Assembly (NCBI GenBank): GCA_902791035.1
Contig: CADAUA010000001.1
Location: 124,001 to 188,000 of the forward strand
Reading direction: 5' to 3'
Length of the DNA: 64,000 nt
DNA from: an uncultured Coriobacteriaceae bacterium
GTDB taxonomy: Bacteria > Actinomycetota > Coriobacteriia > Coriobacteriales > Atopobiaceae
Position numbers and translations under genes: made by a program. The notes beneath the pieces are model-generated. The model worked only from the letters and a program-made list of their open reading frames with translations, ran no database searches and was not told the DNA's origin. Shown piece after piece: positions 1-7,465 of the stretch (within the stretch, counting starts at the first letter, position 1; every line of letters starts with the position of its first letter).

Positions 1-315
1 GCAGAGCTCCGGGTGGCTGCGCCTGACCTCGCCATTGGCGAATCCCGTGGGGAAGTGGGAGTCGTCCAGGAGCCACATGCGCATGCCGCGCGCCTTGCAC
101 TCGTCCAAGATGACGCCCAGGTCGCGCCACCAGCCCTCACCGTTGAAGTCGTCGTGCGGTCGCGCCTCCACGCAGAGGGCGTCGATGCCGCTCTCCTGGA
201 TACGCCCCACCATCTCGCGCAGGCGGTCCTCGCCGTCGGTCGACCCGTGCACCCACAGGAAGGGTGCCACGGCCTGCTTGGTGTCGTCGGTCAGAACCCT
301 CTCGATGCCTGTCAT
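1..315 (-). CDS. N-terminal part of a glycoside-hydrolase-like protein (runs off the window)
   Basis: Only the first 105 codons are present; the gene continues past the left edge. The ATG at 313-315 is preceded by a GGGGGAG ribosome binding site. The visible protein reads MTGIERVL, then a stretch containing FLWVHG, a 'GIDALCVEARPHDDF' segment and 'MRMWLLDDSHFPTG'. This pattern (WxHG followed by an acidic beta-strand) resembles the start of the catalytic barrel of large uncharacterised glycosyl hydrolases found next to rhamnosidase- and GH2-type genes. The family assignment is tentative because the catalytic part lies outside the window. Confidence 0.55.
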   Translation of the reverse strand, partial: MTGIERVLTDDTKQAVAPFLWVHGSTDGEDRLREMVGRIQESGIDALCVEARPHDDFNGEGWWRDLGVILDECKARGMRMWLLDDSHFPTGFANGEVRRSHPELC

Positions 316-439
316 GTCTGCTCCCCCATCCTGCGGCCCTGGCAGCCGCATGTCCTTATTAACCTCGACTCTACATGGAACAGGGAGGCAGGGATGCCAT
401 GACTCGGCAAATTGAAATGGCGTTTCAGCCAAATGGGGG

Positions 440-492
440 CGGGCACTAGGGGGTACTCCCCGGGCACTAGGGGGTACTCCCCTAGCGCCCGG
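440..492. terminator. Hairpin repeat downstream of carbamate kinase
   Basis: Two near-copies of GGGCACTAGGGGGTACTCCCC lie in tandem. The second, with the following CTAGCGCCCG, forms an inverted repeat (461-473 against 479-491, one mismatch). It sits directly after the carbamate kinase stop codon and probably ends that transcript. Related hairpins occur at 6383, 35946 and 36692, so this is one member of a genome-specific terminator-like repeat family. Confidence 0.6.
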
Positions 493-497
493 CTTGG

Positions 498-1478
498 CTA
501 GGCGTGGATGTGGGTGCCGGAGAGGCCGGCCATGGCCTCGGCGGCATGCTCCAGCGAGCCGATGATGCAGGTGCGGCCCGGGCGCGACCGTACGAACTTG
601 ATGCCCGCGCGCACCTTGGGCTCCATGGATCCCTTGCCGAACTGGCCCTCGTCCACGTAGGCCTGGGCCTCCGCAGCGGAGACGTCCTCCAGGTCCTGCT
701 GGTCCGGCTTGCCGAAGTTGATGGCCACGTGGTCCACCGCGGTGAGAAGCACGAGCGTGTCTGCCTGGCAGTCCTCGGCCAGGAGCTCGCCGCCCATGTC
801 CTTGTCGATGACGGCGGCGACGCCCTTATAGGCGCCCTTGTCGGAGTAGTCGCGCACCACGGGTATTCCGCCGCCACCGCAGGCGATGACGATGAACTCG
901 TTGTCCAGCAGGTTCAGGATGCTCTCGTACTCCACGATCTTCTTGGGCTCGGGAGAGGCCACCACGCGCCTCCAGCCTCGGCCGGAGTCCTCCACGAAGG
1001 TCATCTCGGGGTGGGCGGCCTTCTCGGCGGCGGCCTGCTCCCTGGTGAGGAAGGCACCGATGGGCTTGGTGGGATTGAGGAAGGCCGGGTCGCCGGGATC
1101 GACCTCGATCTGGGTGACGATGGAGGCCACGTGCCAGCGCTTGTAGGACTTGTGCATGGCCACGCCGATGGCCTGCTGCAGGTGATAGCCGATGTAGCCC
1201 TGGCTCATGGCGCCGCACTCGGGCAGGTCCATGGCAGGAACGGAGTCCGGTGCCTCGGCGTGGGCGATGGCGAAGGCCTTCTGGATCATGCCCACCTGGG
1301 GGCCGTTGCCGTGGGTGATGATGATCTCGTTGCCCATCTCGATGACCTTGAGGAGGGTGGGGGCGCAGGCGCGCAGGCGCTCGATCTGCTCCTGGGGGGT
1401 GTTGCCCAGGGCGTTGCCGCCCAGGGCTATGACCACGCGGTTGGGCTTCTGGAAGGACCTGGACAAGGACCTGGTCAT
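498..1478 (-). CDS. arcC: Carbamate kinase
   Basis: 326 residues; start ATG at 1476-1478 with GGAGG upstream. Carbamate kinase transfers phosphate between carbamoyl phosphate and ADP, making ATP from arginine, agmatine or purine/ureide catabolism. The amino-acid-kinase fold signature is clear: VVIALGGNALG near residues 15-25, ITHGNGPQVG near 60, and a C-terminal ATP-binding region with VIDKDMGGELLA and ADTLVLLTAVDHV. The length matches the family (about 310). No arginine deiminase or ornithine carbamoyltransferase is nearby. A 2-hydroxyacid dehydrogenase lies 94 bp upstream in the same direction, which would also fit an allantoin/ureide or oxamate route; that pathway is inference. Confidence 0.93.
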   Translation of the reverse strand: MTRSLSRSFQKPNRVVIALGGNALGNTPQEQIERLRACAPTLLKVIEMGNEIIITHGNGPQVGMIQKAFAIAHAEAPDSVPAMDLPECGAMSQGYIGYHLQQAIGVAMHKSYKRWHVASIVTQIEVDPGDPAFLNPTKPIGAFLTREQAAAEKAAHPEMTFVEDSGRGWRRVVASPEPKKIVEYESILNLLDNEFIVIACGGGGIPVVRDYSDKGAYKGVAAVIDKDMGGELLAEDCQADTLVLLTAVDHVAINFGKPDQQDLEDVSAAEAQAYVDEGQFGKGSMEPKVRAGIKFVRSRPGRTCIIGSLEHAAEAMAGLSGTHIHA

Positions 1479-1572
1479 AATGGGGCCTCCGAGCTTGGTT
1501 CTTGGCCGGACTGGGTCAAGGAGGTCGGGCCCGGGCCTGGGCCGCATGCCCAGGCCCGGCCGCACGTCGCGC

Positions 1573-2526
1573 CTAGAGCTCGCAGACGTTCTTCGGCTCG
1601 CCCGCCAGCCAGCCGGCCACGTTGTCGAACTCGATGACGGCGCGACGTTCCATGGACTCCGCCGTGAGGAAGCCCACGTGCGGCGTGAGCACCACGTTGG
1701 GGGCGTCCACCAGGGGGTAGTCCGCGGGCAGGGGCGGCTCCATGTCGAAGACGTCGATGCCGGCACCCGCCAGGTGGCCGGACGCCAGAGCCTGGGACAG
1801 GGCAGCGCTGTCCACCACGGCACCACGGGCGCAGTTCACGAGCACGGCTCCGTCCTTCATCTGGGTGATGCGCTGAGCCGAGAGGAAGCCGCGGGTCTGG
1901 GCGTTGCTGGGGATGTGGAGGCTCACGATGTCGCTTAGGGCAAGAAGGTCGTCCAACCCGGTGAACTCGATGCCTGCGGCCGTGGCCTCGGGGTTCTCGT
2001 GGCGGGCGTAGCCAAGGACCCGGGCGCCGAAGGCCTTGAAGAGGCGGCCCGTGGCCGTGCCGATGTGGCCCGTGCCCACGATGCCCACGGTCTTGCCGGC
2101 AATCTCGGCGCCCACGAGCCCGGCCGAGGTACGGCCGGAGCGCGCGGCGGCATCTCCCGCCACGACCTTGCGCAGGACGTCGATGGTCAGACCCACGGCG
2201 AGCTCGGCCACGGCCACGTCGGAGTAGCCGGCGCAGTTGCACACCATGGTGCCGCGGCGCTTGGCCTCCGCCAGGTCCACGTGGTCGATCCCCGTGAAGG
2301 CCACGGCGATCATCTTGGGGCCCGTGACGGGGAAGGCCGCCGCGGGATAGGGGTTGTTTGCGATCATGACCACGTCCGCACCCTCGGAGCGGCGCGCCAG
2401 CTCCGCCGAATCCGTGGTCTTCTCGCCAAAGTAGACGAACTCGTGGCCCGCAGAGCGGATCGGCTCCGCAAGCTCCTCGATCCTCTCCCCCGGGACCCCC
2501 AGGGGCTCGAGCAGGACAACCCTCAT
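1573..2526 (-). CDS. D-isomer-specific 2-hydroxyacid dehydrogenase
   Basis: 317 residues, ATG at 2524-2526 with GGAGGAG upstream. NAD-dependent oxidoreductase of the D-lactate/phosphoglycerate dehydrogenase superfamily, interconverting a 2-oxoacid and a D-2-hydroxyacid. The Rossmann motif GTGHIG is at residues 151-156. The catalytic triad is intact: Arg234 in NCARG, Glu263 in DMEPP and His283 in TPHVG. The substrate cannot be told from sequence; glyoxylate/hydroxypyruvate or a purine-derived oxoacid would suit the adjacent carbamate kinase. It is complete and typical in length. A different paralogue lies at 56483-57469. Confidence 0.9.
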   Translation of the reverse strand: MRVVLLEPLGVPGERIEELAEPIRSAGHEFVYFGEKTTDSAELARRSEGADVVMIANNPYPAAAFPVTGPKMIAVAFTGIDHVDLAEAKRRGTMVCNCAGYSDVAVAELAVGLTIDVLRKVVAGDAAARSGRTSAGLVGAEIAGKTVGIVGTGHIGTATGRLFKAFGARVLGYARHENPEATAAGIEFTGLDDLLALSDIVSLHIPSNAQTRGFLSAQRITQMKDGAVLVNCARGAVVDSAALSQALASGHLAGAGIDVFDMEPPLPADYPLVDAPNVVLTPHVGFLTAESMERRAVIEFDNVAGWLAGEPKNVCEL

Positions 2527-2671
2527 ATGCTCCTCCTTGCCACACGAAACACGGGCGCCGCTTGGACATGGCGCATAGGCAGACCGTTATATCGCAACGG
2601 TCCAAGTCTAGGGGCTCGCGGGCATCCGGATGGGCATGCGGCAACATCTCGCAACAGAGATGTAGGGTTAT

Positions 2672-2761
2672 CTGGGGTCATCGCACGACGGGCGCGCCAC
2701 GTACGCCCCGGCACGCCTGGGGTCATCGCACGACGGGCGCGCCACGTACGCCCCGGCACGC
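2672..2761. repeat. Two perfect tandem copies of a 45-bp unit
   Basis: Positions 2672-2716 and 2717-2761 are identical. Each starts CTGGGGTCATCGCACGACGG and ends CCCCGGCACGC. The array abuts the stop codon of the OhrR-type gene, which begins at its last base. Confidence 0.85.
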
Positions 2762-3264
2762 TACCTCAAGCTCGCCAGCACCTTGAGGAGAAGGCCCTTG
2801 AGCTGGGACGCCTCGTCGGACGAGAGCCCCACGCAGGACCCCAGGCGCAGCGGTACCTCGGCGGCCCGGTGCTCGAGCTCGCGGCCCTGGTCCGTGAGGG
2901 AGACGTCCACCACGCGCGCGTCGCGGACGCTCCGGCGGCGCTCCACGAGCCCGGCCGCGTCCATCTTTGCCAGGACCGGCGTGAGGGTGCCCGAGTCCAG
3001 GTAGAGACGGTCGCCCAGCTCGCGCACCGTGGCGCCACCCTGCCCCCGGTCCCGTTCCCAGAGGACCATCATCACCAGATACTGGGTGTAGGTGAGGCCG
3101 AGCGGCTGGAGCAGGGGCTGGTAGGCGCGCACCACCTCCTTGGAGGCCGCGTAGAGCGGGAAGCAGAGCTGGTTGCCCAGACGGAGGAGGTCGCTCTCGT
3201 GCTCGCGCGCGAAGGCGGCCTCCTCTGCCGTGAGCTGGCGGGGCGTGTGGGCGGGCGCCGTCAC
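2761..3264 (-). CDS. ohrR: MarR-family organic-peroxide-sensing repressor, OhrR type
   Basis: 167 residues from a GTG start at 3262-3264. The start overlaps the stop of the upstream peroxidase gene (TAGTG), so translation is coupled. No ATG lies in the N-terminal third. The N-terminal segment LGNQLCFPLYAAS carries Cys34 in the position of the peroxide-reactive cysteine of Bacillus OhrR, followed by TYTQYLVMMVLWE. The winged-helix DNA-binding region follows (LDSGTLTPVLAKMDAAGLVERRR). The family releases DNA when this cysteine is oxidised by organic hydroperoxides. Co-transcription with a glutathione-peroxidase-like enzyme fits, and a candidate operator lies at 3828-3851. Additional C-terminal cysteine: one in GSCVGLS. 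Confidence 0.88.
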   Translation of the reverse strand: MTAPAHTPRQLTAEEAAFAREHESDLLRLGNQLCFPLYAASKEVVRAYQPLLQPLGLTYTQYLVMMVLWERDRGQGGATVRELGDRLYLDSGTLTPVLAKMDAAGLVERRRSVRDARVVDVSLTDQGRELEHRAAEVPLRLGSCVGLSSDEASQLKGLLLKVLASLR

Positions 3265-3806
3265 TAGAGCTGCGCCTCGATGGCCTTCTCGACCTCGGCC
3301 ATGCTGGCGGTGGGCTCGAAGCGGGCCACCAGGTTGCCCTCGCGGTCGATCAGGAACTTGGTGAAGTTCCACATGATGTAGGCCTTGTCGCCGAACTGCT
3401 TGTTGTTGGCATCCGCGAGCTTCTTGAGCGCAGCGGCCTTGAGGCCCTTGCCAAAGCCCTGGAAGGGCATCTGGGTCGCAAGCTCGGCAAAGATCGGGTC
3501 GGCACCCTCGCCGTTGACCTCGATCTTCCGGAACTGGGGGAACTCGGTGCCGAACTTGACGGTGCAGAACTCGTGGATCTCGTCGTCGGACTCGGGCGCC
3601 TGGCCTGCGAACTGGTTGCAGGGGAAGTCCAGGATCTCGAAGCCGCGGTCGCGGTAGGCGGCGTAGATGCGCTCGAGGTCCTCGTACTGGGGCGTGAAGC
3701 CGCAGCCGGTGGCGGTGTTCACGACGAGCAGGACCTTGCCCTGGTAGTCGGAGAGCTGCTTGGTGGATCCGTCGCGGTTGGTGGCGGTGTGGTCGTAGAC
3801 GCTCAT
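3264..3806 (-). CDS. Glutathione peroxidase-family thiol peroxidase
   Basis: 180 residues. ATG at 3804-3806 is chosen because AAGGGAG precedes it; the frame stays open further upstream but that stretch holds the operator. Reduces hydrogen and lipid peroxides; bacterial members usually take electrons from thioredoxin. The peroxidatic Cys35 lies in NTATGCGFTPQ, a resolving-type Cys63 in DFPCNQF, Gln69 follows in FAGQ, and the Trp-Asn pair is in WNFTKF. First gene of a two-gene unit with the OhrR-like regulator, whose start overlaps its stop. Confidence 0.92.
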   Translation of the reverse strand: MSVYDHTATNRDGSTKQLSDYQGKVLLVVNTATGCGFTPQYEDLERIYAAYRDRGFEILDFPCNQFAGQAPESDDEIHEFCTVKFGTEFPQFRKIEVNGEGADPIFAELATQMPFQGFGKGLKAAALKKLADANNKQFGDKAYIMWNFTKFLIDREGNLVARFEPTASMAEVEKAIEAQL

Positions 3807-3827
3807 GGGGTTTCTCCCTTCGTTCGG

Positions 3828-3851
3828 TTGTGTCCAATTCATTGTACACAA
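3828..3851. promoter_or_regulatory. Candidate OhrR operator upstream of the peroxidase gene
   Basis: A 24-bp interrupted palindrome with half-sites TTGTGTCCAATT and (reverse complement) TTGTGTACAATG, matching at 10 of 12 positions. It lies 22-45 bp upstream of the peroxidase start and contains a possible -10 element, TACAAT on the minus strand. OhrR-type repressors bind AT-rich palindromes at this location; binding by this protein is inferred. Confidence 0.6.
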
Positions 3852-3903
3852 TCGAGCACGCTTGGGGTCTGAGCTTTTGTCAGCTTTTGCCACGTGGCGG
3901 CCG

Positions 3904-3993
3904 GAATAACGGACAGAAGTTGCGACGCGGCCCAGCGAATCCTGCGGAAACGTCGCCTGGGACGGCTCCTGCGCCAACATCTGTCCGTTATTC
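3904..3993. repeat. Inverted repeat with 14-bp perfect arms
   Basis: GAATAACGGACAGA at 3904-3917 is the exact reverse complement of 3980-3993, separated by 62 bp of GC-rich sequence. A weaker extension (GTTGCG / CGCCAAC) continues the pairing. The right arm contains the stop codon of the HAD phosphatase gene. It could be a small non-autonomous element or a structured 3' end; no coding sequence lies inside. Confidence 0.65.
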
Positions 3994-4878
3994 GCCGAGC
4001 CCGCCGCCAGGCACGGGGCCGCCAGGCACGGGGCCGCCGGTCGTGGGGCCGCCGGTCGCGGGGCCGCCGGTCGTGGGGCCGACCTCGCCAGCCGCGGGTC
4101 CCTTCGCCCACGCTGCGAAGTCCGCCAGCGCTTGCCCCACCGTGTCCACGACCACGTCCGCCTGGGCGCACACGCGCTCGTCCGAGCGAGAGAAGGTGTA
4201 GCCGCGGTCCCCCGCGCGAATCATCGGCACGTCGTTGAAGGAGTCACCGATGCAGCCGGCGGCCCGCAGCCCCAAGCGCTCCCGCACCGCGACGACCGCC
4301 GTGCCCTTGTCGCAGCCACCAACCGTGAGGTCCAGGCTAGGGCCGTTCTGGGAGGCCTCCACGCACCCGGCGAACTCCCCCAGGAGCTCCTCGCGCGCGG
4401 CGGAGGCACGGTCCACGCTATCAAAGATGAGCGCCATGGACTCCACGGCCCCCGCTATGTCCTCGTAGCGGTCCACCACGCGGACCCAGGGGAATCCCCC
4501 GTCCTGCCGCGCATGGTAGTAGCCCCCCACCGACACGGAGAGCGGCCGTACCGTGCTCCCGTCCCAGCGGTGGGCGATCCCCAGCATTACCTCGCGCGGG
4601 AGCTCGTGCTCCTCGATCACCCGCAGGTCACCGTCCAGGATGACGGCGCCGCTCGAGGCGATGTAGAAGTCGGGCCGCACGCGTGGGCTCATGTGGACCA
4701 TGAGCATGTGATAGGCACGACCCGTGCAGATGCCAAAGAGGCCCCCACGCGCCTGGAAGTCCTCGATGGCGGCAAGGTCCCCCTCGAGGAAGCCATGGTC
4801 GCCCGCATCCTTCTCCACAAAGAGCGTGCCGTCGAAGTCGCTCACAAAGGCAAGCCCCTTCAGGTCGCCATCAGTCAT
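3988..4878 (-). CDS. HAD-superfamily (Cof/sucrose-phosphatase-like) hydrolase with repeat-extended C-terminus
   Basis: 296 residues, ATG at 4876-4878. Motif I DFDGT is at residues 14-18, motif II CTGRAY near 50, motif III/IV region GCDKGTAV and GDSFNDVPMI near 210-225, all typical of Cof-type phosphatases acting on sugar or nucleotide phosphates. The last 30 residues or so are a low-complexity run of GGP units encoded by five 15-bp tandem repeats at 4003-4077. This tail is absent from the normal fold and looks like an intergenic repeat captured by the reading frame. The stop codon lies in the right arm of the inverted repeat at 3904-3993. The substrate is unknown. Confidence 0.85.
   Translation of the reverse strand: MTDGDLKGLAFVSDFDGTLFVEKDAGDHGFLEGDLAAIEDFQARGGLFGICTGRAYHMLMVHMSPRVRPDFYIASSGAVILDGDLRVIEEHELPREVMLGIAHRWDGSTVRPLSVSVGGYYHARQDGGFPWVRVVDRYEDIAGAVESMALIFDSVDRASAAREELLGEFAGCVEASQNGPSLDLTVGGCDKGTAVVAVRERLGLRAAGCIGDSFNDVPMIRAGDRGYTFSRSDERVCAQADVVVDTVGQALADFAAWAKGPAAGEVGPTTGGPATGGPTTGGPVPGGPVPGGGLGE
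4003..4077. repeat. Five 15-bp tandem repeats inside the HAD gene
   Basis: Units start at 4003, 4018, 4033, 4048 and 4063; each is GCCGCC followed by AGGCACGGG or GGTCGTGGG (one GGTCGCGGG). The 15-bp period keeps the reading frame and encodes GGP-rich pentapeptides at the C-terminus. Confidence 0.85.
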
Positions 4879-4905
4879 GTGCCCTCCCTGCTCGTACTCG
4901 TCCCG

Positions 4906-6357
4906 TCAAGTATGCGCCACCCGACCGTGCGCGACAGCCGCGGCCAGGGCCTCCGCCACCTGAGGCACCAGCGCGGGGTCGAGCCCGTCGTACTGCATGA
5001 CGAAGCGGGCCCGCCCGTCGCGAGGCGTCGCGTTCGCGGGGTCGTGCGCGTAGGAGGAGAGAGGCGCAAGGCGGACGCCCCCTGCGAGGGCCTCGCGCGC
5101 GATGCGCCGCTCCGCCTCCGCAGGGTCCCCCACCACCTCGGCTGCCAGGACGAAGTGCAGGCCGGAGTCCGTCTCCTCGAAGCCCAGGGCATCCCCCGCT
5201 GCCGTGGCACAGAGCACGGCAAGAAGGTCGTCACGCAGGCGGCGCTGCTGGGTGCGGAAGCGGGCCACGTGCCGGTCGTAGTCGCCGGACTCCAGGAGCC
5301 GTGCCAGCGCCACCTGGTCCACGACGCTCACCGTGCATGCCAGGAAGCCCAGCCGCTCGTGCCAGAGCCGCATGAGGTCTGTCGGCAGCACCAGGTAGGC
5401 CAGGCGCAGGGCGGAGGACAGGCTCTTGGAGAAGGTGTTCACGTAAATCACGCGACTGGCGGTGTCGGCCGCGAGGAGCGGCGGCACGGGGCGGCCCGCC
5501 ATGCGGAACTCGCAGTCGTAGTCGTCCTCCACGATGTAGCGTTCAGCTGCGGCGGCCCAGCCCAGGAGCTCGAAGCGCCGCGCCGCGCTCATGACCCGCC
5601 CCGTGGGGAACTGGTGGGAGGGCATGACGTGCGCGACCGTGACGTCGGAGGCGCTGAGAAGGTCGACCCGCATACCGTCCTTGTCCATAGGCACGAAGCC
5701 CACCGGACGGCCACATGCGTCGTAGGTGGCCCACACGCGCCCGTAGCCCGGATCCTCCACGGCCACCTCGGCGCCCTGGCCCCCGAGTGCGGCTACCATG
5801 GCATAGATGGCCTGGGCGCCCGCACCCACCACGATGTTGGCGGGGTCCACCGCGACACCGCGACTACGCTGCAGGTAGGAGGCTATGGCGGCTCGTAGGC
5901 GGAGCGTCCCCTGGGCGGGCTGCGCGGCAAAGAGCGCCTCGCGCGGCTCCTGGGCAAAGGTCTGGCGCAAGGCCTTCTCCCAGAGGTTGGCGGCGCTCGA
6001 GTCCGCGCGCGTGGCCGGTCGGGAGAAGTCGGCCAGGAGGGAGTCCGCAGCGGTCTCGTCCTTCTCTGCCGCGGCCTCGGATGCAGGCGGGCGTGGCATG
6101 GCCTGGGTCACCTGGGGCAACGCGTTCACGTAGAAGCCGCTGCGTGGCCGGGACGTCACGTAGCCCTCGGCCTCCAGCTGGCCGTAGGCGCTCTCCACGG
6201 TAACGAGCGCCACCCCCAGCCGGCGCGCGAGCTCCCGCTTGGAAGGCAGGCGGTCCCCCGCTGCGAGCTCGCCCGAGAGCACGTCGTCGCGGATGCGCCG
6301 GTAGAGGTACTCGTAGCGTGGCAGCGTTCCGCGCTTGTCCATGTCGTAGTCCAGCAT
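4906..6357 (-). CDS. pdxR: PdxR, MocR-type GntR/aminotransferase regulator of vitamin B6 synthesis
   Basis: 483 residues. ATG at 6355-6357 is chosen because GGGAGGGAAGG precedes it; the longer frame starts inside a hairpin repeat. Residues 10-80 are a GntR winged helix (LPSKRELARRLGVALVTVESAYGQLE). Residues 125-475 are a fold-type I aminotransferase domain, with the PLP-binding Lys311 in NTFSKSLSS and EDDYDCEF near 277-284. MocR proteins sense PLP and control pyridoxal phosphate synthesis. Divergent orientation to pdxST, with two direct TCTGGTC repeats between them, supports the PdxR identity. Confidence 0.9.
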   Translation of the reverse strand: MLDYDMDKRGTLPRYEYLYRRIRDDVLSGELAAGDRLPSKRELARRLGVALVTVESAYGQLEAEGYVTSRPRSGFYVNALPQVTQAMPRPPASEAAAEKDETAADSLLADFSRPATRADSSAANLWEKALRQTFAQEPREALFAAQPAQGTLRLRAAIASYLQRSRGVAVDPANIVVGAGAQAIYAMVAALGGQGAEVAVEDPGYGRVWATYDACGRPVGFVPMDKDGMRVDLLSASDVTVAHVMPSHQFPTGRVMSAARRFELLGWAAAAERYIVEDDYDCEFRMAGRPVPPLLAADTASRVIYVNTFSKSLSSALRLAYLVLPTDLMRLWHERLGFLACTVSVVDQVALARLLESGDYDRHVARFRTQQRRLRDDLLAVLCATAAGDALGFEETDSGLHFVLAAEVVGDPAEAERRIAREALAGGVRLAPLSSYAHDPANATPRDGRARFVMQYDGLDPALVPQVAEALAAAVAHGRVAHT

Positions 6358-6382
6358 CGGCCTTCCCTCCCGGGCGGGCACC

Positions 6383-6426
6383 AGGGGTGCGGGCGGCAGG
6401 GGGTACTCCCCTAGTGCCCGCACCCC
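6383..6426. repeat. Hairpin repeat between pdxR and pdxS
   Basis: AGGGGTGCGGGC at 6383-6394 pairs exactly with GCCCGCACCCCT at 6415-6426; a GGGGGTACTCCCCTAG core lies between. It resembles the hairpins at 440-492 and 35946-35977, but here it lies in the 5' region of a regulator rather than after a gene. Confidence 0.6.
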
Positions 6427-6438
6427 TGCCGCCCTCAT

Positions 6439-6489
6439 ATCTGGTCCTATCGAAAGTCCTTGTCTGACCCTGTTCTGGTCTTATATATT
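6439..6489 (+). promoter_or_regulatory. pdxST promoter with paired PdxR-type direct repeats
   Basis: Two 12-bp repeats, ATCTGGTCCTAT at 6439-6450 and TTCTGGTCTTAT at 6473-6484, are spaced 34 bp apart, about three helical turns. A promoter overlaps them: -35 TTGTCT at 6460-6465 and -10 TATATT at 6484-6489 with 18-bp spacing. PdxR regulators of actinobacteria bind TGGTC-containing direct repeats in the divergent region; the match is a sequence-based inference. Confidence 0.6.
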
Positions 6490-6568
6490 ACTCAAACTCT
6501 GGAACTTCTCGTAAGTCCACATGCGACCTAGCATCTCTCGGCAACACAACCCACCGAGAGGAGACCAC

Positions 6569-7465
6569 ATGACAGAGACCACGACCACCACGCACGCGGA
6601 GCGTGCCAAGCTCAACCGCGAACTTGCCCAGATGCTCAAGGGAGGCGTGATCATGGACGTGACCACGCCAGAGCAGGCCCGCATAGCCGAGCAGGCCGGC
6701 GCCTGTGCCGTCATGGCCCTGGAGCGCATCCCGGCCGACATCCGCGCCGCCGGCGGCGTGTCGCGCATGAGCGACCCCCACATGATCAAGGGCATCCAGG
6801 AGGCCGTGAGCATCCCCGTCATGGCCAAGTGCCGCATCGGGCACTTCGTGGAGGCGCAGGTGCTCCAGGCCATCCAGATCGACTACATAGACGAGTCCGA
6901 GGTCCTCTCCCCCGCAGACGACGTCTACCACATCGACAAGACCCAGTTCGACGTGCCCTTCGTGTGCGGCGCGCGCGACCTGGGCGAGGCCCTGCGCCGC
7001 ATTGCCGAGGGCGCCAGCATGATCCGCACCAAGGGCGAGCCCGGCACGGGCGACGTGGTGCAGGCCGTGAGCCACATGCGCCTCATCAACTCCCAGATCC
7101 GCCACATCACCAGCCTGCGGACGGACGAGCTCTTCGAGGAGGCCAAGCGGCTGCAGGTACCGGTGGAGCTCGTGCGCTACGTGCACGACCACGGCAAGCT
7201 GCCCGTTGTGAACTTCGCGGCCGGCGGCGTGGCCACCCCCGCGGATGCCGCCCTCATGATGCAGCTGGGCGCCGAGGGCGTCTTCGTGGGGTCGGGCATC
7301 TTCAAGAGTGGAGACCCCGCCAAGCGGGCCCGCGCCATCGTGGGCGCCGTGACCAACTTCGACGACCCCGAGAAGATCGCGGCCCTCTCCGAGGACCTGG
7401 GCGAGGCCATGGTGGGCATCAACAAGGACGAGATCGAGCTCCTCATGGCCGAGAGGGGCAAGTGA
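6569..7465 (+). CDS. pdxS: Pyridoxal 5'-phosphate synthase, lyase subunit PdxS
   Basis: 298 residues, ATG at 6569 after GAGAGGAG. Makes PLP directly from ribose 5-phosphate, glyceraldehyde 3-phosphate and ammonia supplied by PdxT, in a dodecamer of barrels. Catalytic residues are visible: Asp30 in [12 protein letters not shown], Lys87 in [10 protein letters not shown] and Lys155 in [10 protein letters not shown]. Phosphate-binding loops [13 protein letters not shown] and FVGSGIFKS are intact. The stop overlaps the pdxT start by one base (TGATG). Confidence 0.98.
   Translation: MTETTTTTHAERAKLNRELAQMLKGGVIMDVTTPEQARIAEQAGACAVMALERIPADIRAAGGVSRMSDPHMIKGIQEAVSIPVMAKCRIGHFVEAQVLQAIQIDYIDESEVLSPADDVYHIDKTQFDVPFVCGARDLGEALRRIAEGASMIRTKGEPGTGDVVQAVSHMRLINSQIRHITSLRTDELFEEAKRLQVPVELVRYVHDHGKLPVVNFAAGGVATPADAALMMQLGAEGVFVGSGIFKSGDPAKRARAIVGAVTNFDDPEKIAALSEDLGEAMVGINKDEIELLMAERGK

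Noticed and set aside
504-1637. Plus-strand 377-codon frame opposite carbamate kinase
   Set aside because: Antisense of a clear kinase gene; His/Gly/Leu-rich composition typical of reverse frames in high-GC DNA.
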